A DNA stretch of 64,000 nucleotides from Bradyrhizobium betae (GCF_004123905.1 NZ_MZXW01000053.1:124001-188000); one strand, 5' to 3'; positions 9,199-19,528 are shown, counted from the stretch's first letter. A program made the numbers and translations. Notes: a model not told the origin generated them from the sequence alone.

Positions 9199-10281
9199 TC
9201 ATTTGGTCCCGAGCCATTTCCTGGCCGCGGCCTCGGCCTTGGAGCGGTCTTCGGCCGGCAGGTCGGCCAATTGCTTGTCGAGCTCCGGATCGCCCTTGCC
9301 GGATGTCTTGGCCACCAGGTGCCATTTGAAGCCTTCGACCTTGTCCACGGACGTGCCCATGCCGTTGATCAGCACCCAGGCCAGCCGGTTCTGCGCGATC
9401 GCGCTGCCCTGGCGGGAGGCCTTGCGGAGCAACGCGACAGCGGCCGGCTGGTCCTTCGGCGCGCCGGTGCCGTTGAACAGTGCGATGGCGTATTCGACCT
9501 CGGCATCGACATTGTCGGCCAGTGAGGCCGCCTGGAGCAGCCGCACGGCCTTTTCGGGGTCCTTCGGCACGCCGGTGCCTTCCTTGTAGAAGGTCGCGAG
9601 CGCGTATTGCGCCTCGGGCAGGCCGGCATCTGCCGCCTGACGCAGGAGCTCGGCGGCGCGCTTGACGTCCTGCGGCAGGGTCTGGCCGTCGAGGTACAGC
9701 AAGGCGAGGTTATAGGCGGCCTTGGGCTCGCCGAGCTTGGCGGCGGAGGCCATCAGCTTGACCGCCTCGCTTTTGTCGACGGAACCGCCGCGGCCGGACA
9801 TGCGCAGCATGGCGAGCGCGAACATCGCCTCGCGGTCACCGGCGTCAGCGGCGCGCTTGTACCATGCGAGCGCCTGGGCGTAGTCGCGGCGGATGCCCAT
9901 GGCGTTGGAATAGAGCTCGCCCAGCATGGTCATCGCCTTGGGATCGCCGTTCGCGGCACGGGCGGTGGCAAGGTCGAACGCCGACTTGTACTGGCCGCGC
10001 TGATAGGCGCCAAATACCAGATCGACACCTGGCGTATCGGTCGCAGGCGCGGGGATCACGGTCGCGGGCAGCGCCGGCTTCGGAGAAGCGGCGGGCTTGG
10101 GCGAGGCCGAAGGTTTTGGCGCCGGCGCGGCTTCCTTCTTCTTGGCGGGTGGAGGCGGCTTGGGCTTCTGCTTCTCTGCGGGCGGGCTCGGAATTGCCGC
10201 CGGCGGCGTGATCTGGAGCTGCGCGGCCGCCGGCACGGTGAGCAGCAGCATGGCCAAAATGGTGATGCGCGGGAGCTTCAT
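9199..10281 (-). CDS. Exported Sel1-repeat protein
   Basis: A 360-residue protein with a cleavable signal peptide (hydrophobic stretch AMLLLTVPAAAQ) and a Pro/Lys/Ala-rich low-complexity linker (residues ~30-75). About six Sel1-like TPR repeats follow (for example AMTMLGELYSNAMG, AMFALAMLRMSGRGG, AAYNLALLYLDGQ, AQYALATFYKEGTG). Such alpha-solenoids are periplasmic protein-interaction platforms, often in envelope or polysaccharide control. The start ATG lies 8 bases after the stop of the ThiE-like gene, so the two are probably co-transcribed. The partner is unknown. Confidence 0.88.
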   Translation of the reverse strand: MKLPRITILAMLLLTVPAAAQLQITPPAAIPSPPAEKQKPKPPPPAKKKEAAPAPKPSASPKPAASPKPALPATVIPAPATDTPGVDLVFGAYQRGQYKSAFDLATARAANGDPKAMTMLGELYSNAMGIRRDYAQALAWYKRAADAGDREAMFALAMLRMSGRGGSVDKSEAVKLMASAAKLGEPKAAYNLALLYLDGQTLPQDVKRAAELLRQAADAGLPEAQYALATFYKEGTGVPKDPEKAVRLLQAASLADNVDAEVEYAIALFNGTGAPKDQPAAVALLRKASRQGSAIAQNRLAWVLINGMGTSVDKVEGFKWHLVAKTSGKGDPELDKQLADLPAEDRSKAEAAARKWLGTK

Positions 10282-10289
10282 GACGGGCG

Positions 10290-10979
10290 CTAGCCGTGCT
10301 CCTCACCCGCAGGCTCCTGGTCCACGGGCGCAGCCGCAAAGCCCTTCTTGATCGCAGCCTCGGCCTCGATCAATGCAGCCTTGGCTCCGCGCGGATCGGC
10401 CCAGATGAACTCGCCGACCAGCACGAAATCGGCACCGCTGGCGGCGAAGTCGTGGGCTTCTTCCAGCGACGTCGCAAAGCCGACGCAGGGCGGCTCGAAC
10501 AGCTCGGCCCACCAGTCCAGCCGCTCGGCAATCGCCAACGACGACGGCCGTTGGCCCTTCGCGTCAGGCTCGCCGAACAGCACATAGTCCGCGCCAATCT
10601 CGCCCGCATCCATGGAATGGTGCCGCGTCGTCAGCCCGCCGACGCCGGCGATGCGATCGGGCTTGAGCGACGGCAGCGCCTCCTTCAGCGCGGCGATGCC
10701 GGGCAGGTGTGCGCCGTCGGCGCCGCCGCGTGCGACCAGTTCAGGATGGCCGTCGACGAGCAGCGCCGCGCCTGCCTTCTGCACCGGCGGCGCCAAGGCC
10801 TTGATGCGCGAGATCATGGTGCGCTGGTCGGTCTCCTTCAGCCGCAGCTGCACGGCCGCGACGTCGGCGGCGGCGAGCAGGTCCGGCAGCGCGGCGAGGA
10901 GCGCTGTGGGATCATCGACAACAGGCGTCGCGAGATAGAGACGCGGCGCCGGGCGCGGCGGAGGCGGCTTGTTCGACAA
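10290..10979 (-). CDS. Thiamine phosphate synthase-family protein (ThiE-like)
   Basis: A 229-residue TIM-barrel protein of the ThiE/TenI family. Recognisable segments are AAVQLRLKETDQRTM (the VQLR-K strand), AALLVDGHPELVARGGADGAHL (like the ND-x-x-LA and GxHL region) and GADYVLFGEP. The usual product-binding G-P-x-F-x-T-x-T-K motif is changed, here LFGEPDAKG, so classical thiamine phosphate synthase activity is uncertain; a TenI-like role is possible. It is packed 3 bases from the class I aldolase gene and 8 bases from the Sel1 gene. No thiC or thiG is nearby, and its setting in a sugar-phosphate operon is odd for a thiamine gene. Confidence 0.75.
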   Translation of the reverse strand: MSNKPPPPRPAPRLYLATPVVDDPTALLAALPDLLAAADVAAVQLRLKETDQRTMISRIKALAPPVQKAGAALLVDGHPELVARGGADGAHLPGIAALKEALPSLKPDRIAGVGGLTTRHHSMDAGEIGADYVLFGEPDAKGQRPSSLAIAERLDWWAELFEPPCVGFATSLEEAHDFAASGADFVLVGEFIWADPRGAKAALIEAEAAIKKGFAAAPVDQEPAGEEHG

Positions 10980-10982
10980 GAT

Positions 10983-12008
10983 CTAGGCTGCCTTCTTTTC
11001 CAGGCTGGTTTGCCATTCGCCCCTGGAGGCGAGGCCGTTCATGCGTGCACGGTGACTGAATGCGTTTTGGCCGGCCGCGACATTCTCGGCCTTGCCGGAC
11101 CAGGCCTTCTGCGGCGCGGCTTGCAGCGCGCGGCCGTAGGAGAAGGTGAGGCCCCAGGGCAGCGGGCCGAGCTTGTGCATGGCATTGAGATGCGCGGTCG
11201 CCTCTTCGTCGGACTGGCCGCCGGAGAGGAAGGCGATGCCGGGCACCGCCGCGGGCACGCAGGCCTTCAGCAGCCGGATCGTCTTCTCGGCGACCTCCTC
11301 GACGGAGGCCTGCTTCGTGCACTTCTTGCCAGAGATCGCCATGTTCGGCTTGAGCACCATGCCTTCGAGCGCGACGCGCTGCACGCGCAATTCCTGGAAC
11401 GTCTTATTGAGCACGCGTTGCGTCACCTCGTAGCATCGATCGATGTCGTGATCGCCGTCCATCAGCACCTCCGGCTCGACGATCGGCACGATCTGCGCGG
11501 CTTGGCACAGCGCGGCGTAGCGCGCCAGCGCGTGGGCGTTAACGCTGATCGCGGTCATCGAGGGAATGCCGCTGCCGATATCGATCACCGCGCGCCATTT
11601 GGCGAAGCGGGCGCCGCGTTCGTAGTATTTCTTCAGGCGCTCGGCGAGCTTGTCGAGCCCGACGGTGACGAGCTCGTTTGGGCACATCGGCAGGGCCTGC
11701 GTGCCCTCGTCGACCTTGATGCCGGGAATGGCGCCGCTCTGTTCGATCAGCTTCACCAGCGGCGTGCCGTCCGCGGCCGTCTGCCAGATCGTCTCGTCAT
11801 AGAGGATCACGCCGGAAATATACTGGCTCATGGCCTCCTTCGACCGGAACAGCATCTCGCGATAGTCACGCCGATTGGTTTCCGTCGATTCCACGCCGAT
11901 CGCGTCGAACCGCTTTTTGATGGTGCCGGAGGATTCATCGGCGGCAAGGATGCCCTTGCCCGGCGCGACCATGGCGGTCGCGATCTTGTTGAGTTCAGTC
12001 AGATTCAT
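10983..12008 (-). CDS. fbaB: Class I fructose-bisphosphate aldolase
   Basis: A 341-residue Schiff-base aldolase that cleaves or forms fructose-1,6-bisphosphate. N-terminal APGKGILAADESSGTIKKRF is the class I phosphate-binding signature. The active site includes IVPIVEPEVL and the LKPNMAISGKKC strand that carries the imine-forming lysine; GIAFLSGGQSDEEATAHL is the conserved C-terminal part. I chose the ATG at 12008, which has GGGAGGACC just upstream; a longer frame from 12068 adds 20 unconserved residues. It lies about 300 bases downstream of the class II aldolase gene on the same strand, so two unrelated aldolases sit side by side. Confidence 0.95.
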   Translation of the reverse strand: MNLTELNKIATAMVAPGKGILAADESSGTIKKRFDAIGVESTETNRRDYREMLFRSKEAMSQYISGVILYDETIWQTAADGTPLVKLIEQSGAIPGIKVDEGTQALPMCPNELVTVGLDKLAERLKKYYERGARFAKWRAVIDIGSGIPSMTAISVNAHALARYAALCQAAQIVPIVEPEVLMDGDHDIDRCYEVTQRVLNKTFQELRVQRVALEGMVLKPNMAISGKKCTKQASVEEVAEKTIRLLKACVPAAVPGIAFLSGGQSDEEATAHLNAMHKLGPLPWGLTFSYGRALQAAPQKAWSGKAENVAAGQNAFSHRARMNGLASRGEWQTSLEKKAA

Positions 12009-12150
12009 CGAGAGGTCCTCCCAAAACGATTCTGCCCTTGCCCGTGAAGTTAGACCGTTCTCGGGCAATTGCCGAGTTAACGTTGGTCGCAGGGTAAAGG
12101 GGGGCGGGAGGTCAGTTGGAGCGAAAAAGGAGCGGCTGGCAATAGTTCAC

Positions 12151-12290
12151 CTCGCCCCGCACGCGGGGAGAGGTCGGATTTTGCGCGTAGCGTAAAATCC
12201 GGGTGAGGGGGACTCTCCGCGAGTCCAACTGCCAGCGTCCCCGGGGAAACTCCCCCTCACCCCAACCCTCTCCCCGCAAGCGGGGCGAGG
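12151..12290. repeat. REP-like palindromic repeat, family B (copy 1)
   Basis: Two arms of the type CTCCCCGC(A/T)AGCGGGG(A/C)GAGG, one in each orientation, flank a core that itself forms GGATTTTGCG / CGTAAAATCC. Related copies occur at 18981-19085, 41870-42047 and 52690-52815. It fills the gap between the two aldolase genes, and RNA from either strand would fold into a long hairpin. Confidence 0.8.
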
Positions 12291-12310
12291 GGGACGATGG
12301 AGCATTGGCC

Positions 12311-13378
12311 TTACGCTACCTTCGGGTCCAGCTCGCCCTTGGCGTAGCGCTTGGCCATCTCGGCGGGGGTCAGGACCTTCTTGAACTTGGAGGCCTGCCC
12401 CGCGGTATTGAACTCCTGGAGCCGCTGCTTGCACAGCTTGGTCATGGCTTCCATCGCGGGCTTCAGGTACTTGCGCGGGTCGAACTCTTCCGGGTGCTCC
12501 TTGAACACCTTGCGGATCTGGCCGGTCATCGCCATGCGGTTGTCGGTGTCGATGTTGATCTTGCGCACGCCGTGCTTGATGCCGCGCTGGATCTCGGACA
12601 CAGGCACGCCCCAGGTCGGCTTCATCTTGCCGCCGAATTCGTTGATGATGTCCTGAAGGTCCTGCGGCACCGAGGAGGAGCCGTGCATGACCAGATGCGT
12701 GTTCGGCAGCTTGCGGTGGATCTCCTCGATCACCTTCATGGCGAGGATATCGCCGTCAGGCTTGCGGGTGAACTTGTAGGCGCCGTGAGAAGTCCCCATG
12801 GCGATCGCGAGCGCGTCGACCTTGGTCTCCTGGACGAACTTCACTGCCTCGTCCGGGTTGGTGAGCAACTGATCGTGCGACAGCTTGCCCTCGGCGCCGT
12901 GGCCGTCTTCCTTGTCGCCCATGCCTGTCTCGAGCGAGCCGAGCACGCCGAGCTCACCCTCGACCGAGATGCCGCCGAGATGGGCCATGTCGGTCACGGT
13001 CTTGGTGACGCCGACATTGTAGGTCCAGTCGGCCGGGCTCTTGCCGTCGGCCTTCAGCGAGCCGTCCATCATCACCGAGGTGAAGCCGGCCTGGATCGCG
13101 GTCATGCAGGTCGCGGCCTCGTTGCCGTGGTCGAGATGCACGCAGACCGGGATGTGCGGATAGATCTCGGTGACCGCGTCCATCATGTGCTTGAGCATGA
13201 TGTCGTTGGCGTAGGAGCGCGCGCCGCGCGAGGCCTGGATGATGACGGGCGCGTCGACCTGATTGGCCGCGTCCATGATCGCCAGCGCCTGTTCCATGTT
13301 GTTGATGTTGAAGGCCGGTACGCCGTAATCGTTCTCAGCCGCATGGTCGAGCAATTGACGCAACGTGATCCGAGCCAT
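12311..13378 (-). CDS. fba: Class II fructose-bisphosphate aldolase (Calvin-cycle type)
   Basis: A 355-residue zinc-dependent aldolase for glycolysis, gluconeogenesis and the Calvin cycle. It starts MARITLRQLLDHAAEN and has YGVPAFNINNMEQALAIM, as in the CbbA subtype. Metal and catalytic residues are seen in VCVHLDHGNEAATC (H-x-D-H), the LVMHGSSSVPQ loop and INIDTDNRMAMTG. The ATG at 13378 has CGGAGAA upstream; the frame continues to 13498 but the extra 40 residues overlap pgk and are not family-like. It follows pgk closely, so pgk and fba are probably one transcript. Confidence 0.96.
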   Translation of the reverse strand: MARITLRQLLDHAAENDYGVPAFNINNMEQALAIMDAANQVDAPVIIQASRGARSYANDIMLKHMMDAVTEIYPHIPVCVHLDHGNEAATCMTAIQAGFTSVMMDGSLKADGKSPADWTYNVGVTKTVTDMAHLGGISVEGELGVLGSLETGMGDKEDGHGAEGKLSHDQLLTNPDEAVKFVQETKVDALAIAMGTSHGAYKFTRKPDGDILAMKVIEEIHRKLPNTHLVMHGSSSVPQDLQDIINEFGGKMKPTWGVPVSEIQRGIKHGVRKINIDTDNRMAMTGQIRKVFKEHPEEFDPRKYLKPAMEAMTKLCKQRLQEFNTAGQASKFKKVLTPAEMAKRYAKGELDPKVA

Positions 13379-13446
13379 GTGTGTTTTTCTCCGGTTTGGG
13401 CCCCTGGGGCCGCTAGCTGTTCGCCGATGAATGACTTGATGCCAAG

Positions 13447-14640
13447 TTACTTGGTGCGAAGCACTTCGACGCCGGGCAGGGGCTTGCCTTCCATCCATTC
13501 AAGAAATGCGCCACCTGCGGTCGAGACATAGCTGAATTGACCGGCCACCTGGGCCTGGTTGAGGGCCGCGACGGTGTCGCCGCCGCCCGCGATCGAGATC
13601 AGCTTTTTCGCCTTGGTGCGCTCGGCGGCATGCTTGGCGGCCGACATGGTCCCGCGGTCGAACGGCTGCATCTCGAAGGCGCCGAGCGGGCCGTTCCAGA
13701 CCAGCGTCGCCGCGTCGTCGATCGCGGCGTGGATGCGGACGATCGATTGCGGGCCGACGTCGAGGATCATGCCGTCGGCCGGGATCGCATCGAGCCCATA
13801 GGCGTGCGAGGGCGCGTTGGCCGCGAAATGATAGGCGACGGTGGCGTCGACGGGGAGGATGATCGCGCAATTGGCGGCTTCCGCCTTCTCCATGATGCGC
13901 AGCGCAGTCGGAGCGAGATCCTTCTCCGCCAGCGACTTGCCTACCCCGACGCCCTGGGCGTGCAGGAAGGTGTTGGCCATGCCGCCGCCGATCACCAGCG
14001 CGTCGACCTTGCTGACGAGGTTTTCGAGCAGGTCGATCTTGGTCGAGACCTTGGCGCCGCCGATGATCGCGATGACGGGCTTGGTCGGCGAGCCCAGCGC
14101 CTTCTCCAGCGCGTCGAGCTCGGCCTGCATGGTGCGGCCGGCATAGGCCGGCAGCTTGTGGCCGAGGCCTTCGGTCGAGGCGTGGGCGCGGTGCGCGGCC
14201 GAGAAGGCGTCGCTGACCCAGATGTCGCCGAGCTTTGCCAGCTCCGAGACGAAGGCCGGGTCGTTCTTCTCTTCCTCTTTGTGGAAGCGGGTATTTTCCA
14301 GGCACAGGATGTCGCCATCCTTCATCGCCGCCACGGCCGTGGCCGCGGGCTCGCCGATGCAGTCATCGGCGAAGGCGACCGGCTTCTTCACGACCTTCGA
14401 CAGCGATTCCGCAACGGGCTTGAGCGAGTCCTTGGCGTCGCGTCCCTTGGGGCGACCGAAATGCGCGAGCAGGATGACCTTGCCGCCCTTGTCCGAGATC
14501 TCGGTGATGGTCGGCGCGACGCGCTCGAGCCGGGTCGCGTCGCTGACGCGCCCGTTGTCCATGGGCACGTTGAGGTCGACGCGCAACAGCACGCGCTTGC
14601 CCTTCACGTCGACGTCGTCGAGGGTGCGGAATTTGGCCAT
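13447..14640 (-). CDS. pgk: Phosphoglycerate kinase
   Basis: A 397-residue enzyme interconverting 1,3-bisphosphoglycerate and 3-phosphoglycerate with ADP/ATP. Conserved segments are KRVLLRVDLNVPM (N-domain Asp/Asn), ILLAHFGRPKG, LENTRFHKEEE, the hinge region VIGGAKVSTKI, and the C-terminal nucleotide site GPLGAFE with ISIAGGGDTVAAL. It lies between the small membrane protein gene and fba on the minus strand, with gap and tkt upstream, as a cytosolic carbon-metabolism block. Confidence 0.98.
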   Translation of the reverse strand: MAKFRTLDDVDVKGKRVLLRVDLNVPMDNGRVSDATRLERVAPTITEISDKGGKVILLAHFGRPKGRDAKDSLKPVAESLSKVVKKPVAFADDCIGEPAATAVAAMKDGDILCLENTRFHKEEEKNDPAFVSELAKLGDIWVSDAFSAAHRAHASTEGLGHKLPAYAGRTMQAELDALEKALGSPTKPVIAIIGGAKVSTKIDLLENLVSKVDALVIGGGMANTFLHAQGVGVGKSLAEKDLAPTALRIMEKAEAANCAIILPVDATVAYHFAANAPSHAYGLDAIPADGMILDVGPQSIVRIHAAIDDAATLVWNGPLGAFEMQPFDRGTMSAAKHAAERTKAKKLISIAGGGDTVAALNQAQVAGQFSYVSTAGGAFLEWMEGKPLPGVEVLRTK

Positions 14641-14667
14641 GTGCTGATCACTCGTTAGCTGGCGACG

Positions 14668-14796
14668 CTACGACGCATCGCGCTCGGGCGGATTGCCTTC
14701 CTGCCTGGTCGTTACCTTGCTTCCCTGCCGCCACGCATACGCGATGAATGCGAACAGCAGGATGGCGCCGGGAATTCCGATCCAGGCAGGAAGCAT
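14668..14796 (-). CDS. Small single-span membrane protein, 42 residues, between gap and pgk
   Basis: A complete small gene: AGGGGAG lies 4 bases before the ATG at 14796 and the frame ends in TAG at 14668-14670. The product starts MLPAWIGIPGAILLFAFIAY, one hydrophobic helix of about 18 residues, then a polar tail (AWRQGSKVTTRQEGNPPERD). It would sit in the inner membrane. It begins 10 bases after the gap stop and ends 27 bases before the pgk start, on the same strand, so it should be co-transcribed with both. I know of no function. It is short enough to be missed by standard length cut-offs. Confidence 0.7.
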   Translation of the reverse strand: MLPAWIGIPGAILLFAFIAYAWRQGSKVTTRQEGNPPERDAS

Positions 14797-14806
14797 GACG
14801 CTCCCC

Positions 14807-15814
14807 TTAGATCACCTTCGCGAACGCGACGGCGGTGTCCGCCATGCGGTTCGAGAAACCCCACTCGTTGTCGTACCAGGCCATCACGCGCACCAGCGTG
14901 CCGTTCTGCACCTTGGTCTGGTCCTCGTGGAAGGTCGAGGAGTGCGGGTCGTGGTTGAAGTCGATCGAGACGTTCGGCTGATTGGTGTAGCCGAGGATGC
15001 CCTTGAGCTGCTGCTCGCTGGCGCGCTTCATCGCCGCGTTGATCTCCTTGGCGTCGGTGGCGCGCTTGGCGACGATCTTGAGGTCGATGACCGAGACGTT
15101 CGGGGACGGCACGCGGATCGAGACACCGTCGAGCTTGCCCTTCAGCTCGGGCAGCACGAGACCGATCGCCTTGGCGGCACCGGTCGAGGTCGGGATCATC
15201 GACATCGCCGCCGCACGGCCGCGGTAGAGATCCTTGTGCAGCGTGTCCAGCGTCGGCTGGTCGCCGGTATAGGCGTGGATCGTGGTCATGAAGCCGGTCT
15301 CGATGCCGACGAGATCGTTCAGCACCTTGGCGACCGGCGCGAGGCAGTTGGTGGTGCAGCTTCCGTTGGAGACCACCATGTGATCCTTGGTCAGCGTCTC
15401 ATGGTTGACGCCGTAGACGATGGTGGCGTCGGCGCCGTCGGCCGGCGCGGAAACGAGAACGCGCTTGGCGCCGGCGGTAAGATGCGCGGAGGCCTTGTCC
15501 TTCGCGGTGAAGATGCCGGTGCATTCCATCGCGATGTCGACGCCGAGATCCTTCCAGGGCAGCTTCGTGGGATCGCGCTCGGCGGTCACCTTGATCTTGC
15601 CGTTGCCGAGGCTGATGGAGTCGCCATCGACGGTGACGGTGCCGGGGAAGCGGCCATGGACGCTGTCGAAGCGGAGGAGATGGGCGTTGGTCTCGACCGG
15701 GCCGAGGTCGTTGATGCCGACGACCTCAATGTCCTTGCGGCCGGACTCGGCGATAGCCCGCAGGATGTTGCGGCCGATGCGGCCAAAACCGTTAATTCCG
15801 ACGCGGACTGCCAT
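14807..15814 (-). CDS. gap: Glyceraldehyde-3-phosphate dehydrogenase
   Basis: A 335-residue NAD(P)-dependent phosphorylating dehydrogenase. The Rossmann start is VRVGINGFGRIGRN; the catalytic cysteine lies in SNGSCTTNCLAP near residue 153; the downstream site AATGAAKA-like segment (STGAAKAIGLVLPEL) and the C-terminal WYDNEWGFSNRM are intact. Gene order is tkt, gap, small ORF, pgk, fba on one strand. Length is normal for the family. Cytosolic. Confidence 0.98.
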   Translation of the reverse strand: MAVRVGINGFGRIGRNILRAIAESGRKDIEVVGINDLGPVETNAHLLRFDSVHGRFPGTVTVDGDSISLGNGKIKVTAERDPTKLPWKDLGVDIAMECTGIFTAKDKASAHLTAGAKRVLVSAPADGADATIVYGVNHETLTKDHMVVSNGSCTTNCLAPVAKVLNDLVGIETGFMTTIHAYTGDQPTLDTLHKDLYRGRAAAMSMIPTSTGAAKAIGLVLPELKGKLDGVSIRVPSPNVSVIDLKIVAKRATDAKEINAAMKRASEQQLKGILGYTNQPNVSIDFNHDPHSSTFHEDQTKVQNGTLVRVMAWYDNEWGFSNRMADTAVAFAKVI

Positions 15815-15912
15815 GTTTCATCTCCTTATGACCGTTCAATGACGGGCTCGATAACGCCTAATCTTCCCGCACAACGCGCCATACACGCCTGCGAGGGTTT
15901 TTTAGGGGCGGA

Positions 15913-15931
15913 CGCCCGGTTCAGCCGGGCG
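15913..15931. other. Intergenic hairpin between tkt and gap
   Basis: CGCCCGG (15913-15919) and CCGGGCG (15925-15931) form a perfect 7-bp stem with a 5-base loop. On the minus strand it lies in the gap leader and is followed by A-rich, not T-rich, sequence, so it is not a standard terminator. It could be a leader hairpin or processing site for gap mRNA. Confidence 0.35.
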
Positions 15932-15984
15932 GTGCTTGATCATATGAGAGATTACGTAGTCCTTTTTTTTGGCAAGCTCAACTC

Positions 15985-17967
<1,983 letters not shown>

Positions 17968-18275
17968 GTCTGAAATCCGTCTGAAATGAGGCGCTTGGCG
18001 GTGGTGCGGGCCGCGTGGGGGAGCCTGGCGGCCACAGAAGATCGCGGCTGGGATAGCATCTCGGTTCCGGCAGGCCAAGGCAATCAAACGCCGGTTTGGC
18101 CGTAAAAGTTGCTTAGCAGTGCATAGTTTCGCGGCGGCGTTGCGCTCCGCTAGCTTGCCACGTAAATTTCTGCTTCTAACCGCTTGCCGAACCGAGTCTT
18201 TTGCCGGACGGCAAGCCCCAGAAAAAGCCCAAGGTACAGTCCACGGGCAAGGCCACAGGTTCCGCCGCTGACTGC

Positions 18276-18596
18276 ATGAACGATCGCGTTTCCAACAGCT
18301 CTGCCATGACCGAGTCCTCGGCCGTCGAGATCGAGATCGCGACCCGCAGGCTCATGGCAGCACTCGACGCGCTCGAAAGCGCGGTCGAGCGACGGCGCGA
18401 TGCTGATCGCGACGAGAACGAGCTTGCGGCGCGGATTCAAGCGCTCGGCGCGGATCGCTCGCGGTTAGCCGATGAGCTCGACGGCGCGCTGATGAAGTCG
18501 CGCAAGCTCGAGCGCACCAATCGCGAGATCTCCGATCGGCTGGATTCCGCAATCGTCACGATACGCTCGGTGCTCGATACCGGAGAGGACGGATGA
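18276..18596 (+). CDS. DUF4164 family coiled-coil protein
   Basis: A small, highly charged protein (about 106 residues) that is nearly all helix and heptad-rich (LMAALDALESAVERRRD, LADELDGALMKSRKLERTNREIS). DUF4164 proteins are found next to zapA in many alphaproteobacteria, and here the stop overlaps the zapA start by four bases (ATGA), which implies translational coupling. Starts at 18201, 18276 and 18306 are all possible; 18276 and 18306 fit the usual family length of about 95-107. A role with ZapA at the divisome is an inference from location. Confidence 0.8.
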   Translation: MNDRVSNSSAMTESSAVEIEIATRRLMAALDALESAVERRRDADRDENELAARIQALGADRSRLADELDGALMKSRKLERTNREISDRLDSAIVTIRSVLDTGEDG

Positions 18597-18976
18597 GCCA
18601 CATCAACGTCACCATCAACGCCCGGCAATACCGCATGGCCTGCGAAGAGGGCCAGGAGGTGCGGCTGCTCAAGCTCGCCGAAGGCCTGGAAACGCGGATT
18701 CAGTCGCTGCGCGGAAAGTTCGGCGAGATCGGCGATGCCAGGCTCACCGTGATGGCGGCGCTGACCGTCTGCGACGAGCTGGTCGATTCCGGCAACCGCA
18801 TCCGCACCATGGAGCAGGAGCTGACCGAGCTCAGGGATTTCCGCAACGCCGCCGTCGAGCGCGCCAGGATGACGCAGACCGCGGTGGTGAACGCACTGAA
18901 TTCCGCCGCCGAACGCATCGAGAAGTCGGCCCAGGTCCTGAACCGGACCGTCGGCAACGGCATCGCGATCGGGTAG
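18593..18976 (+). CDS. zapA: Cell division protein ZapA
   Basis: A 127-residue FtsZ-associated protein that cross-links FtsZ filaments. The N-terminal globular part reads INVTINARQYRMACEEGQE, then LLKLAEGLETRI, and the long C-terminal helix (MEQELTELRDFRNAAVERA) forms the antiparallel coiled coil of the tetramer. It is coupled to the DUF4164 gene and followed by a repeat, the 6S RNA and the 5-formyl-THF cyclo-ligase gene; the same zapA-ssrS-fau order is found in E. coli. Confidence 0.95.
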   Translation: MSHINVTINARQYRMACEEGQEVRLLKLAEGLETRIQSLRGKFGEIGDARLTVMAALTVCDELVDSGNRIRTMEQELTELRDFRNAAVERARMTQTAVVNALNSAAERIEKSAQVLNRTVGNGIAIG

Positions 18977-18980
18977 GGAG

Positions 18981-19085
18981 CTCCCTCCCCCGCTTGCGGG
19001 GGAGGGTCGGGGAGAGGGTGTCGCCGCGACGGGACATTCCTCACCCGGCGCTCCGCGCCGACCTCTCCCGCAAGCGGGAGAGGGA
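18981..19085. repeat. REP-like palindromic repeat, family B (copy 2)
   Basis: Arms CTCCCCCGCTTGCGGGGGAG and the inverted CTCTCCCGCAAGCGGGAGAG flank a core with CGGCGCTCCGCGCCG. The core is almost the same as that at 52690-52815. It lies immediately after zapA and may help end or protect that mRNA. Confidence 0.8.
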
Positions 19086-19137
19086 GCTGCAACTGCAAGC
19101 CGGGCTGGCGATTCGTCAGTATCGTTGTTACATTGCC

Positions 19138-19304
19138 CAGGCGAGGCTGCGACGCGCGTCAGGAGCCATATATCCCCGGGGCCTTATCGATCCTTTAGGG
19201 AACTGTCCCTGGCCGGGCCCGTGGGCCCGGACATATGGTGCCCACCTACTTTCGTAGGGAACTCCGGGATCGAGTGCTTCAACGGCGTCCGCGGCTTCGC
19301 ACTG
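19138..19304 (+). ncRNA. ssrS: 6S RNA (alphaproteobacterial type)
   Basis: The segment folds as 6S RNA should: a closing stem of 11 consecutive pairs (GCGAGGCTGCG at 19141-19151 with CGCGGCTTCGC at 19290-19300, allowing G-U), extended by CAG/CTG across a bulged A; a flanking pair CCATAT/ATATGG; and a terminal hairpin CCGGGCC-CGTG-GGCCCGG. Between the stems lies the long open region that mimics a melted promoter. Its position between zapA and fau is the conserved site of ssrS. By known function it binds sigma-70 RNA polymerase and dampens transcription in stationary phase. Ends are set by the stem and are approximate. Confidence 0.82.
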
Positions 19305-19371
19305 TTACGTCCTTCTGGTTCGTGCTCGTCGAATTGCGTCCCCGACACGCTTGCGGTTCAATCAATCTCGG

Positions 19372-19495
19372 TGTCATGCCCCGGCTTGACCGGGGCATCC
19401 AGTACGCCGCGGCGTCGAGGTTCTTGCATTGGCGTCTCTGGAATACTGGATCGTCCGCCCCGGTGCGCAAGGGCGCACAAGGCGGACGATGACGG
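19372..19495. repeat. Palindromic intergenic repeat, family A (copy 2)
   Basis: The same element as at 6137-6239: GGGGCATCCAGTACGCCGCGG, then TCTCTGGAATACTGGATC, with ATCCAGTA/TACTGGAT as the inner inverted pair. The right arm is longer here because of an extra hairpin (TCCGCC...GGCGGA around GGTGCGCAAGGGCGCACA). It lies between the 6S RNA and fau. Confidence 0.8.
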
Positions 19496-19528
19496 CGGAG
19501 CAAGACTTCGCCTTCGGGGGAAACGCGC

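Noticed and set aside
12203..13531. Long plus-strand open frames across the fba, pgk, gap and tkt genes
   Set aside because: Each is opposite a strongly conserved enzyme gene on the minus strand and has no domain signature; such frames are common at high GC.
15955..15975. T-run at 15961-15970 as a terminator for tkt
   Set aside because: The T-run is on the plus strand, while tkt is on the minus strand and would need T on that strand; no plus-strand gene ends there.
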